DNA of 64,000 nt, taken from Diprion similis (lineage: Eukaryota > Arthropoda > Insecta > Hymenoptera > Diprionidae). The notes below the pieces were generated by a model that worked only from the letters and a program-made list of their open reading frames with translations, was not told the origin of the DNA and ran no database searches. This document shows, one piece after another, positions 1 through 13,200 of this stretch. Location: the NCBI RefSeq assembly GCF_021155765.1, contig NC_060110.1, forward strand, positions 3,348,001-3,412,000, in the 5' to 3' direction. The translations under genes were made by a program, and so were the position numbers. Numbering within the stretch: the first letter of the stretch is position 1; each line of letters begins with the position of its first letter.

Positions 1-999
1 TCACAACATTCTATAGTTACCCCCGCTAAAAAAGTTTCACTTCAAAAATCCAAATATTTTCATTTGTAACAAATAGTATAGAAATATCTCCCTAGATGGC
101 GCTATCGTTATATCGCGGTTGGTGAATTTCTCCTCGAAACTCATACCCCCACCAATCGCTCGTGCGCATTAAGCTCCGCAGCGCGAAGTGGGGGAACCAT
201 TTATATCACGATTCTCCTCCTCTACAGCCCCGAAGACTGCGATATAACGAGGTGGCACTGTACTGTCTTTTCGGTCTCACGGGATTCCGATAGAGTAGAT
301 ACAGCCAGATGACATATCTTTACCACAATGCAATGATGCAGCATTTACTAACCCGATTTGTTCCATATTTGACCCCACGGCCAGAAGAGGTTTACCTTAT
401 TTACATTTTTCTTATTTATAATCTTATAGAATCGTCAATCGTCAATCATTTTCTGCCTGATTCTTTCTTCTCTTTTCTATGTCCTTTCTATTTATTGCTT
501 CTCTTATTTTCTGTTTCAATTCCTTCATTTCTTCATATTTCTTCAGTCTAAGTTAAGATTTTAAATAGAAGTGTCTGTTAGATGTTAGACTAGATTTTTA
601 TGGATTTGAATGGAAGTTAGGCTGATGAGCGGTCAATGTCAATCATCATGAAACTATGACTTGCAGCGTTATGAATTATTTGTAATTGATATATTGGAAC
701 GATTAGAATTTCCACGAGTCGTTAAAAGTGATACCTATACGATTGTAACACACCCCGACTATGAGACAAATTTGACATAATCAGATTTGATACTCTAATT
801 AACTTAAACATCAAGACTGTTCTAAATTATCCTTCGACTCTTCAGTTCTACTATATAATGCCATAGTGTGTGGCATCTTCGTTGTACAGAGATTTTGAAG
901 GTTCCTCATTTCGTTATATACTAGAACAAAATTTATATCAAAGAGTTAATTTCTTGAAGGATTTGATGTTAGCGTGAAAATTTTCACATTTGTTTATAA
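1..999. other. Upstream region of FBXL16, no coding gene seen
   Basis: No open frame here looks like a real protein. The stretch may hold promoter and 5' untranslated exons of the downstream FBXL16 gene. The sequence just before 1010 (a T-rich run ending in CAG at 1007-1009) would serve as a splice acceptor, so an untranslated first exon could lie in this interval. I cannot place it. Confidence 0.4.
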
Positions 1000-3900
1000 A
1001 TGTTAACAGGCGGGGGGAAGACCAGCGTCATGGAACGCGTCACAAACGTATTTTGCGGAGGCGGAGGAGGCACAAATACAAACTTGCAAACGTCGAACGT
1101 GAATGTCACCCCTGATAAACCGAGCAGAGGTGGACCTATGCCTGGTGGCACACCCACCAGCGGCAATATCAAGGGCTTGAACAATGGAACGACAAATCGA
1201 GGCCGCACACTTCGAAATAGAGCAAAAAACGTACCTCTAGTCAGTGGCGGTACAGGAGGGTACGCAACTCCAGCTACTTGGGAACAGCTAATCCAGGATG
1301 ACCATTTCCTAGGTCGCTTCTTTTTGTACTTCACCGCCGGTGAAAGAAGGGTCTTGGCACAGGTATGCGATATTTTTAATAATTATGTATACGCCGTTGG
1401 AAAACACGTTCAATTATACATACCTTTACTTATAATAACTGCAGGGTTGTAGGGTAAAATACATAACTAAGTACATTTAAAATGGAAATCGCAAAATGAT
1501 TCTACAAATTTTAGCGAATTGGAAGTATAGAACGGGTTTTTTTAATTCTGTTTCAAATGCAGAATATAAGATAGACGTTTGAAATAAGTTACAAAATGTA
1601 AAATCTATTTTATCTCAAGAATTTTACGGATGCACTAATTGATGTACCAAGAGAAAACGGAGAAGCTTATCAGGCCGAACGATCGACTGCACATACGCAG
1701 AATAATTGAACACTATTGGTCAGCGAAATCGTACCGTGATAAAATTTTCATCTACAAGGTACCTGGGGAACCAACTTACACGGAACGGGGCATAAGATGT
1801 CAAACTATCGCGTACCAAGCGACCAATTGAAATTATATTGCCATGATGAGTCCTCCAAAATTGACTACATTAATTATTTAAGATCTACTGAAACTAAAAA
1901 AACTCGCTTACCTGCTAAGTTTCACGGTTTCTCCTCGAATGTTACTGAATCACCTTATGAATGTTCTTGAAAGATTATATGATCGTCAAAGCAATATTTC
2001 AAGTTCCACTATTATTTGTTCTCGTGTAATTATCCAATCAAATGATACGTGCTGCCCTAGAGTAATATCACAACGAATACGCGAAAATCGAGAACACATT
2101 TTCGGAAAATACATTTTAATGTTAGTGAGATGTCGATGTGTAGAAAGCTATTCAAAATACCCTAACATCCTTAAAACTTCAGGTTTGTTCGAGATGGAGA
2201 GACGTTCTTTACGCCAGACCAAGGCTTTGGGCCGGGTTGGTTCCAGTAGTACGATGTCGGGAGGCCCGAGTTATGGCTTCTAGTTCACGAACTCGTCTTT
2301 ATGCATCTTTAGTAAGAAGAGGATTCCATTCTTTAGTTTTGTTGGGCGCAGCCGACGAAGACGCCTTGGAATTAACGCATAGCTTTCCTCTGGCACAAAG
2401 GCACGTGCACTCCTTGTCATTGAGGTGCTGCGCTGTGACTGATAGAGGTTTGGAAGCCATGCTGGATCATTTGCAGGTGAAACCATGTTTTACCTATTTT
2501 GTGGATTAAAGTTTACACTTTATGTTGAATTAAATGAAAATCTTAGATTTTTTTTAACGATTTTGAATTCAATGGAACTATAAAGTCCTGTCGATAAGCT
2601 GCCAATATAGGTAAATCCCCAACAGCTGCATTATACTTTATCTCAAACAAGCGCTATTCAACTATCACAAAAATGAAACTGACTTATCTTTACACGTTCA
2701 GCAACCCATGTTTCAATTTTCATCTTTTGTCAACCGTCAAGTCATTTTGCGATAGAAGTCCTTTAATGATAATCCAAATAAGTGACATTTTACTTGGGTC
2801 AGTTGTTATATGCATTCAACGCTCATTAGAAGAGTTTATGAGTAGTTAATATACTCTTAAATAGTTTTTCGAATTATTTCAGGCCTTGTTCGAACTTGAA
2901 TTAGCTGGTTGCAACGAGATAACAGAAGCTGGTCTTTGGGCTTGTTTAACCCCAAGAATAGTTTCACTGTCGTTATCAGATTGCATTAACGTTGCGGATG
3001 AAGCTGTCGGTGCCGTAGCTCAGCTTTTACCAAGCCTCTACGAGTTTTCTCTTCAAGCTTATCACGTAACTGACGCTGCACTTGGATATTTCAGTCCAAA
3101 ACAAAGCGGATCGTTGAGCATACTTAGACTTCAGTCTTGTTGGGAGCTGACGAATCACGGCGTTGTTAATATTGGTAAGTGATATTACATACATTCTTAC
3201 ATCTGCAATTATAAATACCAATATCTGACTACAATTGAGAAAATGATCTCCAATGTTCAAAGTTAGTTTCAAAAAACGCTGGTACGCGTGTCAGCAAAAT
3301 TTATATAAAAATAATATTAAAATACAATAATAGCTTTTCTACCGCAACATACTTTGAAAAATCTGCAATGGTGGATACATTTTTTCTCATGTACCAGTTT
3401 GGTGTCCCTCTTCGAATTCGTTGCAACTTATATGTGTCGTAGAACATTGACAACTAAAAAACGAGTATTTTTTTTATTGGCGGAAAAACAGTTTAAAGGG
3501 GTGAAAATGATTCCCAAACATCGGTACCCAACGTAGTGATTTCTTGATGCGCTTAATGCATTTGTATTCGTCGTCCATAAGTTCAATTACTTTTAATCAA
3601 AAGAATTTACGCACTCTAAATTGTTGCCATATGTGCATTCGGGTCATTTGTAGTGGATTTTAACTTCAAATGGAATATCGAATATTAGTTTATACTCCGC
3701 AGACAAAATTGTATTCTGAGAAAATATCTATTATTCCAGTACATTCCTTGCCCAACCTCACTGTACTTTCGCTGTCTGGATGCAGCAAAGTTACGGACGA
3801 TGGCGTTGAATTAATAGCGGAGAATTTGCCCAGGCTTCGTTCGTTGGATCTAAGTTGGTGTCCTAGGATAACTGATGCGTCTCTGGAGTGCATCGCGTGC

Positions 3901-5854
3901 GATTTGAATCACTTAGAAGAGCTTACGTTGGATAGGTAAGTAGAGATAAATAAAAACCTGTTTATCAAAGTATTAATTACTATGAGTTGGTGATACTTGC
4001 AACACAAATAGATGGAAACTAATGTTTTTGGCCATCTCAGTAACTTTTCAGAAATTATTGGTCAGCTTTCGAATCACTCTGAGAAATAGAAATAACAGTC
4101 AAACTTCAAAAAATTGTATTTGTTGATAATAATTCCTGTTTCTCAGAGTGATACAATACATACCTAATAGCCTTGTGAAAAAGGTGCGCAGCGCAACTGA
4201 TGATACTTGTATGCATATTTCACGCACACTATCAGTTACTCTGGGTACCAAAAAAATTATTACACCGTTCCACATACTTACAGACTGCCCATATATTACG
4301 TAAGACGATTTTTGGATTTATTGGACCCCCCCCCCCCCAAATAATAACAGTGTGAAACTCTGTCGAGTCACCGATCACTTCCCTAGTAGACTCGCCGGAT
4401 ATAGATGTGAAAAATAGACCAGAAACTTTTTGACACGCAGTTCGAACAAAATGTTGGTTATTAAGAGAACAAGTTTCACGCCAAGTTTAACCTCCTGCGG
4501 CTTTGATCCAACATTGAGTGTAAAATCTTGTGTTTTTAGCTTTCATTTTTCCCTCTGCATTTATAAGAGTTATTACATTGAAAAAATTTGAATATGTATC
4601 GGTTACCGAAATACGTACAAGGATGTATAATTTTTTTATTGTGATGAGGACTTCGAATAAGGAAAATTTTGAGAAATTTTTAAAGCTATCATATAAGGTA
4701 TATAGCTGTGAGTGATATATATTTTTTCTTTCAGATGCGTTAATGTCACGGATATTGGCGTCGGTTACATTTCTACGATGGGTTCATTGAGTGCACTCTT
4801 TTTAAGATGGTGTCTGCAGTTGAGAGATTTTGGACTCCAGCATCTATGCAGCATGCGATCTTTACAAGTGCTTTCTGTTGCAGGTATGATTTTAGTAAAA
4901 ATTACAAGTTTCTTAAATCCTTGATGAGATTCATAGCCAAACTGAATTGCGGTAAAAAAAAAAATACTGTAATCATGGCATACGTAGAATGCTACGTATT
5001 TTTCTCGGAAAAAACAGAATTTCATCAAAATCATGCAAGAGATAGATTCTCCACAGTTTTGTCACTCGCAGAAATATACGGAGCGGTTTCTCCGCAAAAC
5101 TTTTCAATCCACATAATATCCTCGAGACTGTCTTGGCATTGAGAAAAATTGAATTCATCTTAGTAACTAGAAAATTCTAGTAACATAAGTAGGTAAATCG
5201 TGACAATAACGATCGTTGTTCACGATCACGGAAAAACGCGGTAACAGCATATAACTATTTATAATTTAATTATAGTTGTCAATGCCATTTTCTGGTTTCT
5301 GCAATATTAAATATATTTGTTTAGTCTACTTCTTTTTTTTTTTTTTTTTTTTTGTTAAATATGACCTTAAAATCAATTCGTTGTTGTGCCGAAATCAAAT
5401 TTTCGCAGTAATTACAAGAAAATGTAGTACGAGTTGGCTAGGTTACACGCAACTCGTATTGATAACTCCGACTAAGAATAAAAATGAACGGAATTCTTAT
5501 CAAGGTGATCCCTTATGGATATTGTCTCTTCAGGGCGTTATTTCAGTGCATCTATTAAAGACACAAGAGAGCCATAGAAAGGTTATCAAATTCAAAAATT
5601 GTGGCATACGAATTTGCCAAAACGTAAAGTTAAGGGTTAATATTTTTCTGTAACTTTTAATAAAAACTTTGAATGTGAAACATTGAAATGTATATTTATA
5701 AACAGGTTGTCCACTCTTGACCAGCAGCGGCCTATCGAGCTTGATACAATTGCGGCACCTCCACGAACTAGAACTAACCAACTGCCCTGGAACATCACGC
5801 GAGCTCTTTGATTATCTACGAGAGCATCTCCCACATTGCCTGATCATTGAATAA
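1000..5854 (+). CDS. FBXL16: F-box/LRR-repeat protein 16 (FBXL16 ortholog), six coding exons
   Basis: Exons: 1000-1362, 2183-2476, 2883-3174, 3740-3935, 4735-4883 and 5706-5854. All junctions are GT-AG and the phases join, giving 480 residues, close to the roughly 479 of human FBXL16. The first 90 residues are low-complexity Gly/Thr/Asn. A divergent F-box follows at about 93-140, reading across the exon 1-2 junction (ERRVLAQ / [10 protein letters not shown]). From about 210 to the end there are leucine-rich repeats, including [38 protein letters not shown] and the C-terminal ELTNCPG, all close to the vertebrate protein. The family acts as an F-box adaptor; vertebrate FBXL16 binds PP2A and SKP1-related complexes and is reported to stabilise rather than destroy some clients. 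The start is uncertain. ATG at 1000 opens the frame, but a CAG acceptor ends at 1009, so the in-frame ATG at 1030 (470 residues) may be the true start. Confidence 0.93.
3400..3575. repeat. Copy of a dispersed repeat in FBXL16 intron 3
   Basis: This intronic stretch shares a diverged but collinear pattern with 40205-40375: an AAAAAAC run, a T-rich tract, a GGCGGAAAAACA-like segment, AAAGGGGTGAAAATGA, then TTAATGCATTTG. Two separated copies in one window point to a dispersed transposable-element family. I see no coding part and no clear ends. Confidence 0.4.
4073..4152. repeat. Short hairpin (inverted repeat) in FBXL16 intron 4
   Basis: The arm ATCACTCTGAGAAATAG at 4073 pairs with CTGTTTCTCAGAGTGAT ending at 4152, around a loop of about 40 bases. 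It could be a small foldback element or a structural feature of the intron. No target-site duplication is obvious. Confidence 0.5.
4326..4338 (+). repeat. Poly-C tract (13 C) in FBXL16 intron 4
   Basis: Thirteen consecutive cytosines stand out in AT-rich intron sequence. Such runs are prone to length change and sequencing error. Confidence 0.9.
5333..5353 (+). repeat. Poly-T tract (21 T) in FBXL16 intron 5
   Basis: An uninterrupted run of 21 thymines lies in the last intron, about 350 bases before the terminal coding exon. It may be a mononucleotide microsatellite or the reversed tail of a retroposed copy; I cannot tell. Confidence 0.85.
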
Positions 5855-6553
5855 ACGCCTGACGCCGAATATGTTCACACCGAAGGTAAACTAGAGGTAA
5901 AGGTAAGGTAAAATTGAAACGTTTACACCGAAGGTGAAACAGGTAGAGGTAACATCTACGACTCAGGTCACCCATTGAAAGAAAAATTGAAAATCAGACA
6001 TCGTAAACAGTCGTTCCACTTTACATCCTCTCAACCATGCCCCAAGCCTTGTTTGTTGGAATCTTTGCATTCTATTACTGAGTCGTTTCCAAACTCAGAG
6101 ATATAAATTAGTTTGTCACTCGTTTCATTATTCGTTTGAAAATGGACGGAAGAATATGATCCAACCCAAGAATATTGCATTCTATCACTTGTGACATCGA
6201 TTCATTATAAGTGGTAATAAAATTTCAAAGAGAGGCCTCTGATCGGTTTTTACACGTGAGATAGCAGCGTCACTTTTGTCACCTTATTTGCCTGTAATTC
6301 GTGTGAGCAATCGTGAACCTGTTTTGTTACAAGATTCCCAATTTCTTTAAGTGGGCAGCTATCACTTTTTGTGAATATGGGTTTCGATCTGATCTCATCG
6401 TGTTTATTATGATTCTGAGACCACTTTGAACAATATTGCATACTCAAATGAGCTGCAATCTCATTTTCACATTATAGATTGACTTCAATTTATATTACCA
6501 CACTTTTCGCTGCAATACTTGCAAAAGAAATATAATTATTTAATTGAAATAAA
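5855..6553 (+). other. Probable 3' untranslated region of FBXL16
   Basis: No coding frame follows the FBXL16 stop. AATAAA hexamers occur at 6216-6221 and 6548-6553, either of which could end the transcript; another overlaps the stop codon at 5850-5855. Near 5875-5960 a short motif (ACACCGAAGGTRAA) is repeated next to GGTAAAGGTAAGG-like runs. Confidence 0.45.
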
Positions 6554-7486
6554 ATCAATTGTTGACGTAACATAATTGTTTTGATGGTGCTTCGTTGGTT
6601 AGAGTATATTGTAAGTTGAAAAAAATATATGCCAATGAAATTTGTATACGCTTTTACTCAGTATGTACATCAAAATATTTATTGCTGAGAACTCGTAATA
6701 ATTTCGTGTATTTCACTTTCTTGCGTGTATTCTGCGTCTCTATAACTGGCATTGTGGCGAAAAGTGATCTGCTCCTCGAATATGAGATATCGAAGGTATT
6801 CGCTTTGCTCTGGCTTTCCCTACCACGTTTCACCTGCGGTATAATCGTCGTCGTTGTATATATTGAATCCAGAAATGGAAAATTGATTGCAATGACTTAA
6901 TTTGAATAATAATTTGGTCATAATATAAGTAATTCTGAATGTCGCATGTAGGCATGACACTCTACTTATATGAACATATTTAAGATTGTCAGCTACGATT
7001 AGGGGAGACAGTATTTGACTTAAGACTTTTTTCAAAGCAATACATAAACATTTATGAGGATAAAGAGTGTTAACAAAAAATATCTGATAACGTACTCAAG
7101 GGACAAAAAATCTTAATAATGCAAATAAGAATTTAAGTCAATCGTCATTTTTCGTTTAGCTTGCATAGAGACAATAGTTGTTATTACTTACAGTTGCTTG
7201 ACAGTAAATGAGCAATTGATTGACTTATTCAAATTCCTGAAAGTATTGCAAAGAAATCCTAACACCTATTAATACGCTAACGGATTCACATTGGTCCGAA
7301 ACAATTTTTACTGATATTTCGTTGTTGCACTTGGTCTTTCATGCGAAAAGTAAAATGTCGAATAATTGTTCGTCATAATTATAAATTATTACGTAATTAC
7401 TTTTTATACAAAAAAGAAACTATTTTATTCGTGACTGTATATCTTTTAATTGTACGACTTTTTCCTGGTATGATTAAAATCTGTGC
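6554..7486. other. Intergenic, nothing recognised
   Basis: AT-rich sequence with short chance frames only. I see no exon, RNA gene or clear repeat. Confidence 0.5.
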
Positions 7487-8069
7487 TTGAGGACATGGGT
7501 CAACCATCATCACTCGACTTACCCACGTGAGAAAGACAAAGGTCATGCATTTTCAAAACGCAATTTATGCATAGCCAAATTTCCCCACGTAGATCATTAG
7601 CAAAATCCATAGTATCTGCCGACACGAAACGCCCAAATTTAAGGGGATATTCTAGTCTACAACTTTTTTTTGCCCATCATCCTATAGTGGGAAATCTAAA
7701 GAATAAGTGGGTGAATAATTTGTTCAAAATTGGCAAAATTGGTGACGTTATAACAATTCTAAGAACCGCACTACACGGTAGGAACGCAGCTGCGCGCTTC
7801 TTCTTAGTAGCTTCCGTTTTCAACAAAGAGTTCAGCAGTGTTTTACGGATACTTTCTGCCATGGGAATAACTATTGGCAGTAGCAGGTTGACTGGCCTAC
7901 TGCCACAATAATCGAACACTGTTGACTAGTAAGATTGTGCCGTGGTAAATATTAGCTACGTTGCTTTTATGATTGCAGCCACGAATCTAGAATCTTGGTA
8001 TGAGTCCACTTACTTTGTCCTTTGGGTTTTCCAAATTTTAGTTTGGTATCAGATAACCCGTGTCCTCAA
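7487..8069. mobile_element. Candidate non-autonomous DNA transposon or relic with 16-bp terminal inverted repeats
   Basis: TTGAGGACATGGGTCA at 7487 is matched in reverse complement by the sequence ending at 8069 (TTGAGGACACGGGTTA), two differences in 16. The 583-bp interior has open frames on both strands at about 7567-7911 (plus) and 7677-7919 (minus). Neither resembles a protein I recognise. No clear target-site duplication was found, so family and ends are uncertain. Confidence 0.4.
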
Positions 8070-8903
8070 AATTTTCCACGCGAGATAATAACTTAAAAAT
8101 ATTCTATGTAATAAAAATTGATAATGATCAAATATATCCAATTATTGAACCAATGAATTTCATGTTGATTGTGGTTTCAGTTAAATCATTTGGGATGTGC
8201 TCAGTCAATAGTGATAGTAAGGCAACAAATAATACTCAGAAACTGTGGAGATTTTTTTTTTATTTATAATTATATACCTGTATTTAAGTATATTGACATA
8301 TAATTTTAGCTATGTTATTACAACCTATATATTTTAAAACAATTGGTAAACCGTATTTGTAAAATTATTTATTTTGACAAATTTACTCTACTCCAAGTCT
8401 TCTGTCGCATTGGCATGTTATGTACGCACCAAGTTAGGTAAATACTAAATGAACTGCTATTAAAACAGTAATTATAAGTGAATAATTTTACTGGAGGACT
8501 TATCTGGAGTAAATGAAGGTAATTTGGTGACAACATAAGAAGTGAATGACAGTTAGCTACTGGGAAAGTAATAGTATTTGAATAATGAAAATATTTTACG
8601 CGTGAAAATATACATTTAAGACAACAAAGAACGTAATAATTGTAAATACCGAAGAGAAAAGGAAATTAATTAAATTTGCAATTTCGTTATGAATCTAACG
8701 AAACCGATGTGTGTTGTGTTACTTCGTGATGTTTTGCTGATGAAATAATTAGTTGTAAAGATAATAAAGAAGACACAAAGAAAAGTAGAAGGAGATTTAG
8801 GTGAAATAAAAGTATCGTACAAATTGCCTCGTCTCATCGTATACAAAGCTTCATTTTACATCACAATTCTTAACAGTCCATCCTATGATACCTCTTTGAA
8901 CTT

Positions 8904-10276
8904 TCAACTATTTTCCCACCAAGAGAGAAGCCCAAGGCCTGGCTCATCTATGGCAGCCTGTAATCATCGAATTAATACACGATAAATGCTGTGTTTCTTC
9001 ATGAAAAATGTTTTAAATGCACAATAAAATAACTTATTATGAAACTTTCGGTATATGTATAGTATTTTTTATGTTGGTATGCGAAAAAAATTACATATTC
9101 GAGCCATTCCATTCGAGTGTAAAATCATAGTACAATCACACGACTCATTTTACTACGCTATGGTAGAAGCACTTTGATAAATGTACGGGTCTTCTAATTC
9201 TAGTAAAATTTTATGAAGAAACAAATCACAATATCATAAATAATTGCACGGCCTTTCCGACTCTCGATAACTTCTTTCGCGGTAATTTTCCAGTTATCGT
9301 TAAACTGTCTGCTCTCTACACGCGCTCCACATTTCGATATAATTATATACCGTGTGTCCACGAGGAAAGTCCATGAGCAGCCGAAGCAATACCAATCGCG
9401 ACTGTTAGAAAATGTCCCTAGGAGCCCACCGTTAACTGTTGGTTCCTAGGGTGATGTTCTGACAATTGCGATTAGTATTACGGCGGCTGCTAAATCAGGT
9501 GGTAACTGTGAGCCAATAAAATTCAAACGACTTGACACATGCGCATAAGACGCGCACTTTCCTCATGGAAACACAGTATAGAGGAAACCGGTGCAAAATG
9601 AACACCATTGCTAAGAATGATGATTTTGTAGCAATTTTCTTTTTATAGTTTCGACATTTTTCGAGCTCAAAATGTAAGAGAAATTAATAACCAAAAGAAA
9701 GTATCACTCACTTTATGTTTTTCAATTTTTTCCTATTAAAACTTCCATTTTATGGGATTATTTTCTGATGAATTTCGACTGATTTCTAGAACATAGTTTT
9801 TTTTGCGTGAAGATCCCGTTCGTTTCACCTCATTTTCACTTTATCTTTTGACTTTCTCTAAATGCATTGCCTACACCGTGATTACAGTGGACTAATAAGG
9901 ATGGAAAGTACCTTCGTAATATTGTCCCCCTTAAAACAGACCGAGGGTAAGAAGTTGTGGAAAGTTTACGGTACAGAAAAAAGTCTCAGCAGGTTTTCCC
10001 TTTTCAGCATAGTTGTAACGATGGTCATGCGGTTTTAGAATCGCCCGTGGCCACATAATTACATGGTTCCCCCCAGTTCTTTTACGAGCAGCAATTTTCT
10101 ACATAGCGGCAAGCATTTTTTAACTCATTTATATAAATAAAATATACGTACGCTGAGGGTGTATGGCGAAGTCAGATTCACTTCAGATTTTTCAACAGCT
10201 TCGGTGCTAACAGACGGACCAACGGGTGATGTTTCAACAAAAGTTTCATTCACGACTCGAAACCGTATACTTTCAC
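8904..10276 (-). CDS. POLR3H: POLR3H exons 4-5 (C-terminal about 62 residues)
   Basis: Exon 4 (10276-10152) follows a TTTTTAG acceptor and encodes [17 protein letters not shown] to SPYTLS. Exon 5 (8957-8904) follows ATTACAG and encodes [17 protein letters not shown] and the stop. Exon 5 is only 54 bases and is easily missed: reading through the exon 4 donor instead gives a false tail (VRIFYLYK). A possible poly(A) signal, TTTATT on the plus strand, lies near 8259. Confidence 0.92.
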
Positions 10277-13200
10277 CTAAAAACATCAATACAGGCATTA
10301 TTTTTATTTTGTATTTCGACAATAAATAGTAAATATTCTACGTAAAGTTGCATTTCGTGTTATGATGTAGCATTTTTGTTCATCATAAAGTCTGGATTCA
10401 AAGCGTGAATATGACATTACGTCCAATAAGAATTTTTCTGGAGAAATTGTTGATTTCTTCTACCAAATCTAGATATTCAAACTGACTGAAATCAGTTTTC
10501 GGAAACAGGATAGAAATTTTGAAATCGCAATTACAACAATCAGTATAGCAGTTGACATTGCGATGAGAGACATTATAAGTCAAGCAGTTGAAGGTACATA
10601 TAATGTATGTTATGAGTCATATTAGTGAACGTCGTAAATTATATTTACTACAGTCGCGCACCATGAAATAATTGATGGTATTTTTCTTCTTCTGAGGTTC
10701 GGCGTAGATAGTAAAAAAATAATGTCATAGACTACGGTATTTCTAGAATGCTCTGAATACAACACTCATTAAACTAACTTTGATTTTGATTCTATAAAAA
10801 AGTCATTCACAACAGCCCGATTTCAGAATTAGAAAGTAACATTTTAAGATTATCACTAACCATGCACTGTTTTATTGAAGTATAAAGTAAGATTATGGAC
10901 TTTATCTATATTTGAGAATATTACATTTTCTATTTCTTGATATGAAAAATTTTTTCCCGCTGGTTTAATTGAAAAATATTATGTTGTTATGGGCGCAACA
11001 ACGAAATTGATGCTTGTCACCTCCAATGTTGGGTAGTTTCACGCCATTAAAATCGCTTTTTTAACTCCAATGTTCGGAGAGTTTTTCTGCCAAGTTTTGA
11101 ATTATTTTAGGAGTATCAACGTATAAAGCTCTAATTTTTTCTCCATTTGCCTACTAGAATAAAAGTAATGTTCAAATTGCTGATGTAATATTTCATTTTT
11201 CACATCAATTTTTCATCGTCAGTGATAACTGATAGTTTATGCCCAAATCCGAATCTTAGCTTGGCTTTATGCTTAGTGGCACCCCATCTACTTGAGTTAC
11301 AAAACCCAGGTTTCGCACGAATTATTTTTTATTTTCTTAAAGTTATTAGAATTTATTTCCTTTCCCAGAGGAAGTTCAAGAGACACTATTTGAAGGACCA
11401 CCCTAATACATATATGTATACCAAGGGTTCCTTGTTCTACTGGACTTGTAGGATTTTTTCTCGACTGACTGAACCCTTAGGAATGCGAAAAAGACAACTA
11501 GAACAAGGTAGGTTACTAACAAGTGATAAAACTCTACACGGAGAGAAAATTTGAGGCGTTCCACGTCATGTACTTTGAAATAAACAACGTCAACACGTTG
11601 TCGAGGTAATAGGAGGAGATGATCAACGGAAAATAGGTGAATTATAAAGGCGGAGTATTTCGTCGAGTTTGAGCTGGTATAAAATTTACTTCAATCTGTT
11701 GAAGTATCACATGTCGATCATCAAGGTCTGACGCGTCAATGTGATTGTAGTAAATACAGTCAAAGTGTATCGATGTGAAACATGTCAAATTTTTTCTCCG
11801 TGTAGACTACGCGCAATGAATTCCCCTGGCGAAACTACGTCGGAATGGTGCATCAAAGAATTGATTCTATTATTATTCAGGATCGTCAACATTTTCAAAA
11901 AATTTTGTCTCAGAATTGACTTGTATGACCTTGGACAAAACTTGAACTCTAAGTCTGTAACTTTTCATGCGTTACTCGCAGCGCATTAAGATTGCGTTCA
12001 ATCGATTTCTCTATCAAAATTACGTCGGAATAGTGCATGTAAGAATTGTTTGGAGCACTTTTCCAAGTCTGATAGGAAAGAACTGCGAATATTTGACGGG
12101 GTTGATTCTTAAATTTGTGATTTTTCATGTCAAAAAGTTTTCATTTCAGAATCAATTCGAACCAATGTTTCTAGATCGATTGTACCCCGGAAATTGAGAT
12201 AAAATGTATTCATAACATATTAGGACTAAATGCTACATGATGATGTAGAAAGTATAGCGAAATTTTATGGTTTTCAGCCGTCATTTTTGATCAGTTATTC
12301 GAAAAGAGTTGAATTGACTCAAACGATTCATTCGCAAATAATTGGACTCGAAGGATTGCAGATAAAGCATTTGGAGGATAGGAGGCTCTACAGCTGAGAA
12401 GTTACAAAAAAAATACCCAGGAATTTATTTAGTTATTTATTCATTTTGATTCAGGTTACATAAAACAATACAGCGTTATACATATCGTATCATGCGGAGG
12501 TACATTGCAACTGTGCGCAGACTGTAACTTGACAGATATTTAAAAACTACATTAATGACTGTCTAATATTCCATACGCTGCTGAAAGTAATATATAATGC
12601 ACTGCTTTGAACTGTTAGAATATTTGAATATCTTCTGGTGTGTTCAATTATTACTCTGCATTTTTTTTTTGTTCACTTTAATATTATTTAACAACTTAAT
12701 CCTGAATTGAGGGGAAAAAAATTCTGTAAAAAAAATGAACCAAAACGTTTTAGTTGTTGGATTGTTATTTTATTTCTCCATATCTTCATGAAATATGGTG
12801 CGTGTTTCATGTTCATCGGCTGTTTATTTTATTTTGGTGTTCTCAGCAAACCGTGACTGTGCGCATTCGGTTCGTTTCGCAAGGTTACGCCTATGTAGGG
12901 AATCAAAGGAAAAATTGCAGCACTTTTCGAAGGCGTCGAAATTTTCGCCAAAAATCCAAAGGGGTTAGCCTTACTTTTTTTGCGATTTTTGGAGCCGAAA
13001 ATTTCTGGTCTTCGAATCGATTTGTATGACCGTTTCTTGGCTAATTGGAACCCAAGGAACACAAAAAACACATGAAAAAAAGCGTAGGACCAACAGCAGA
13101 GAAATGACGATGAAAATCTGCAGTTTTTTGGCTGTAACTTTTGATCCGTCGCTCGCAGCGTATTGGGACTGCGCACAATCGATTCCTCTCACAAAATTAC

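Noticed and set aside
10125..10322. A separate 65-residue protein at the POLR3H exon 4 position
   Set aside because: It is exon 4 read through both splice sites. The true continuation is the small exon at 8957-8904.
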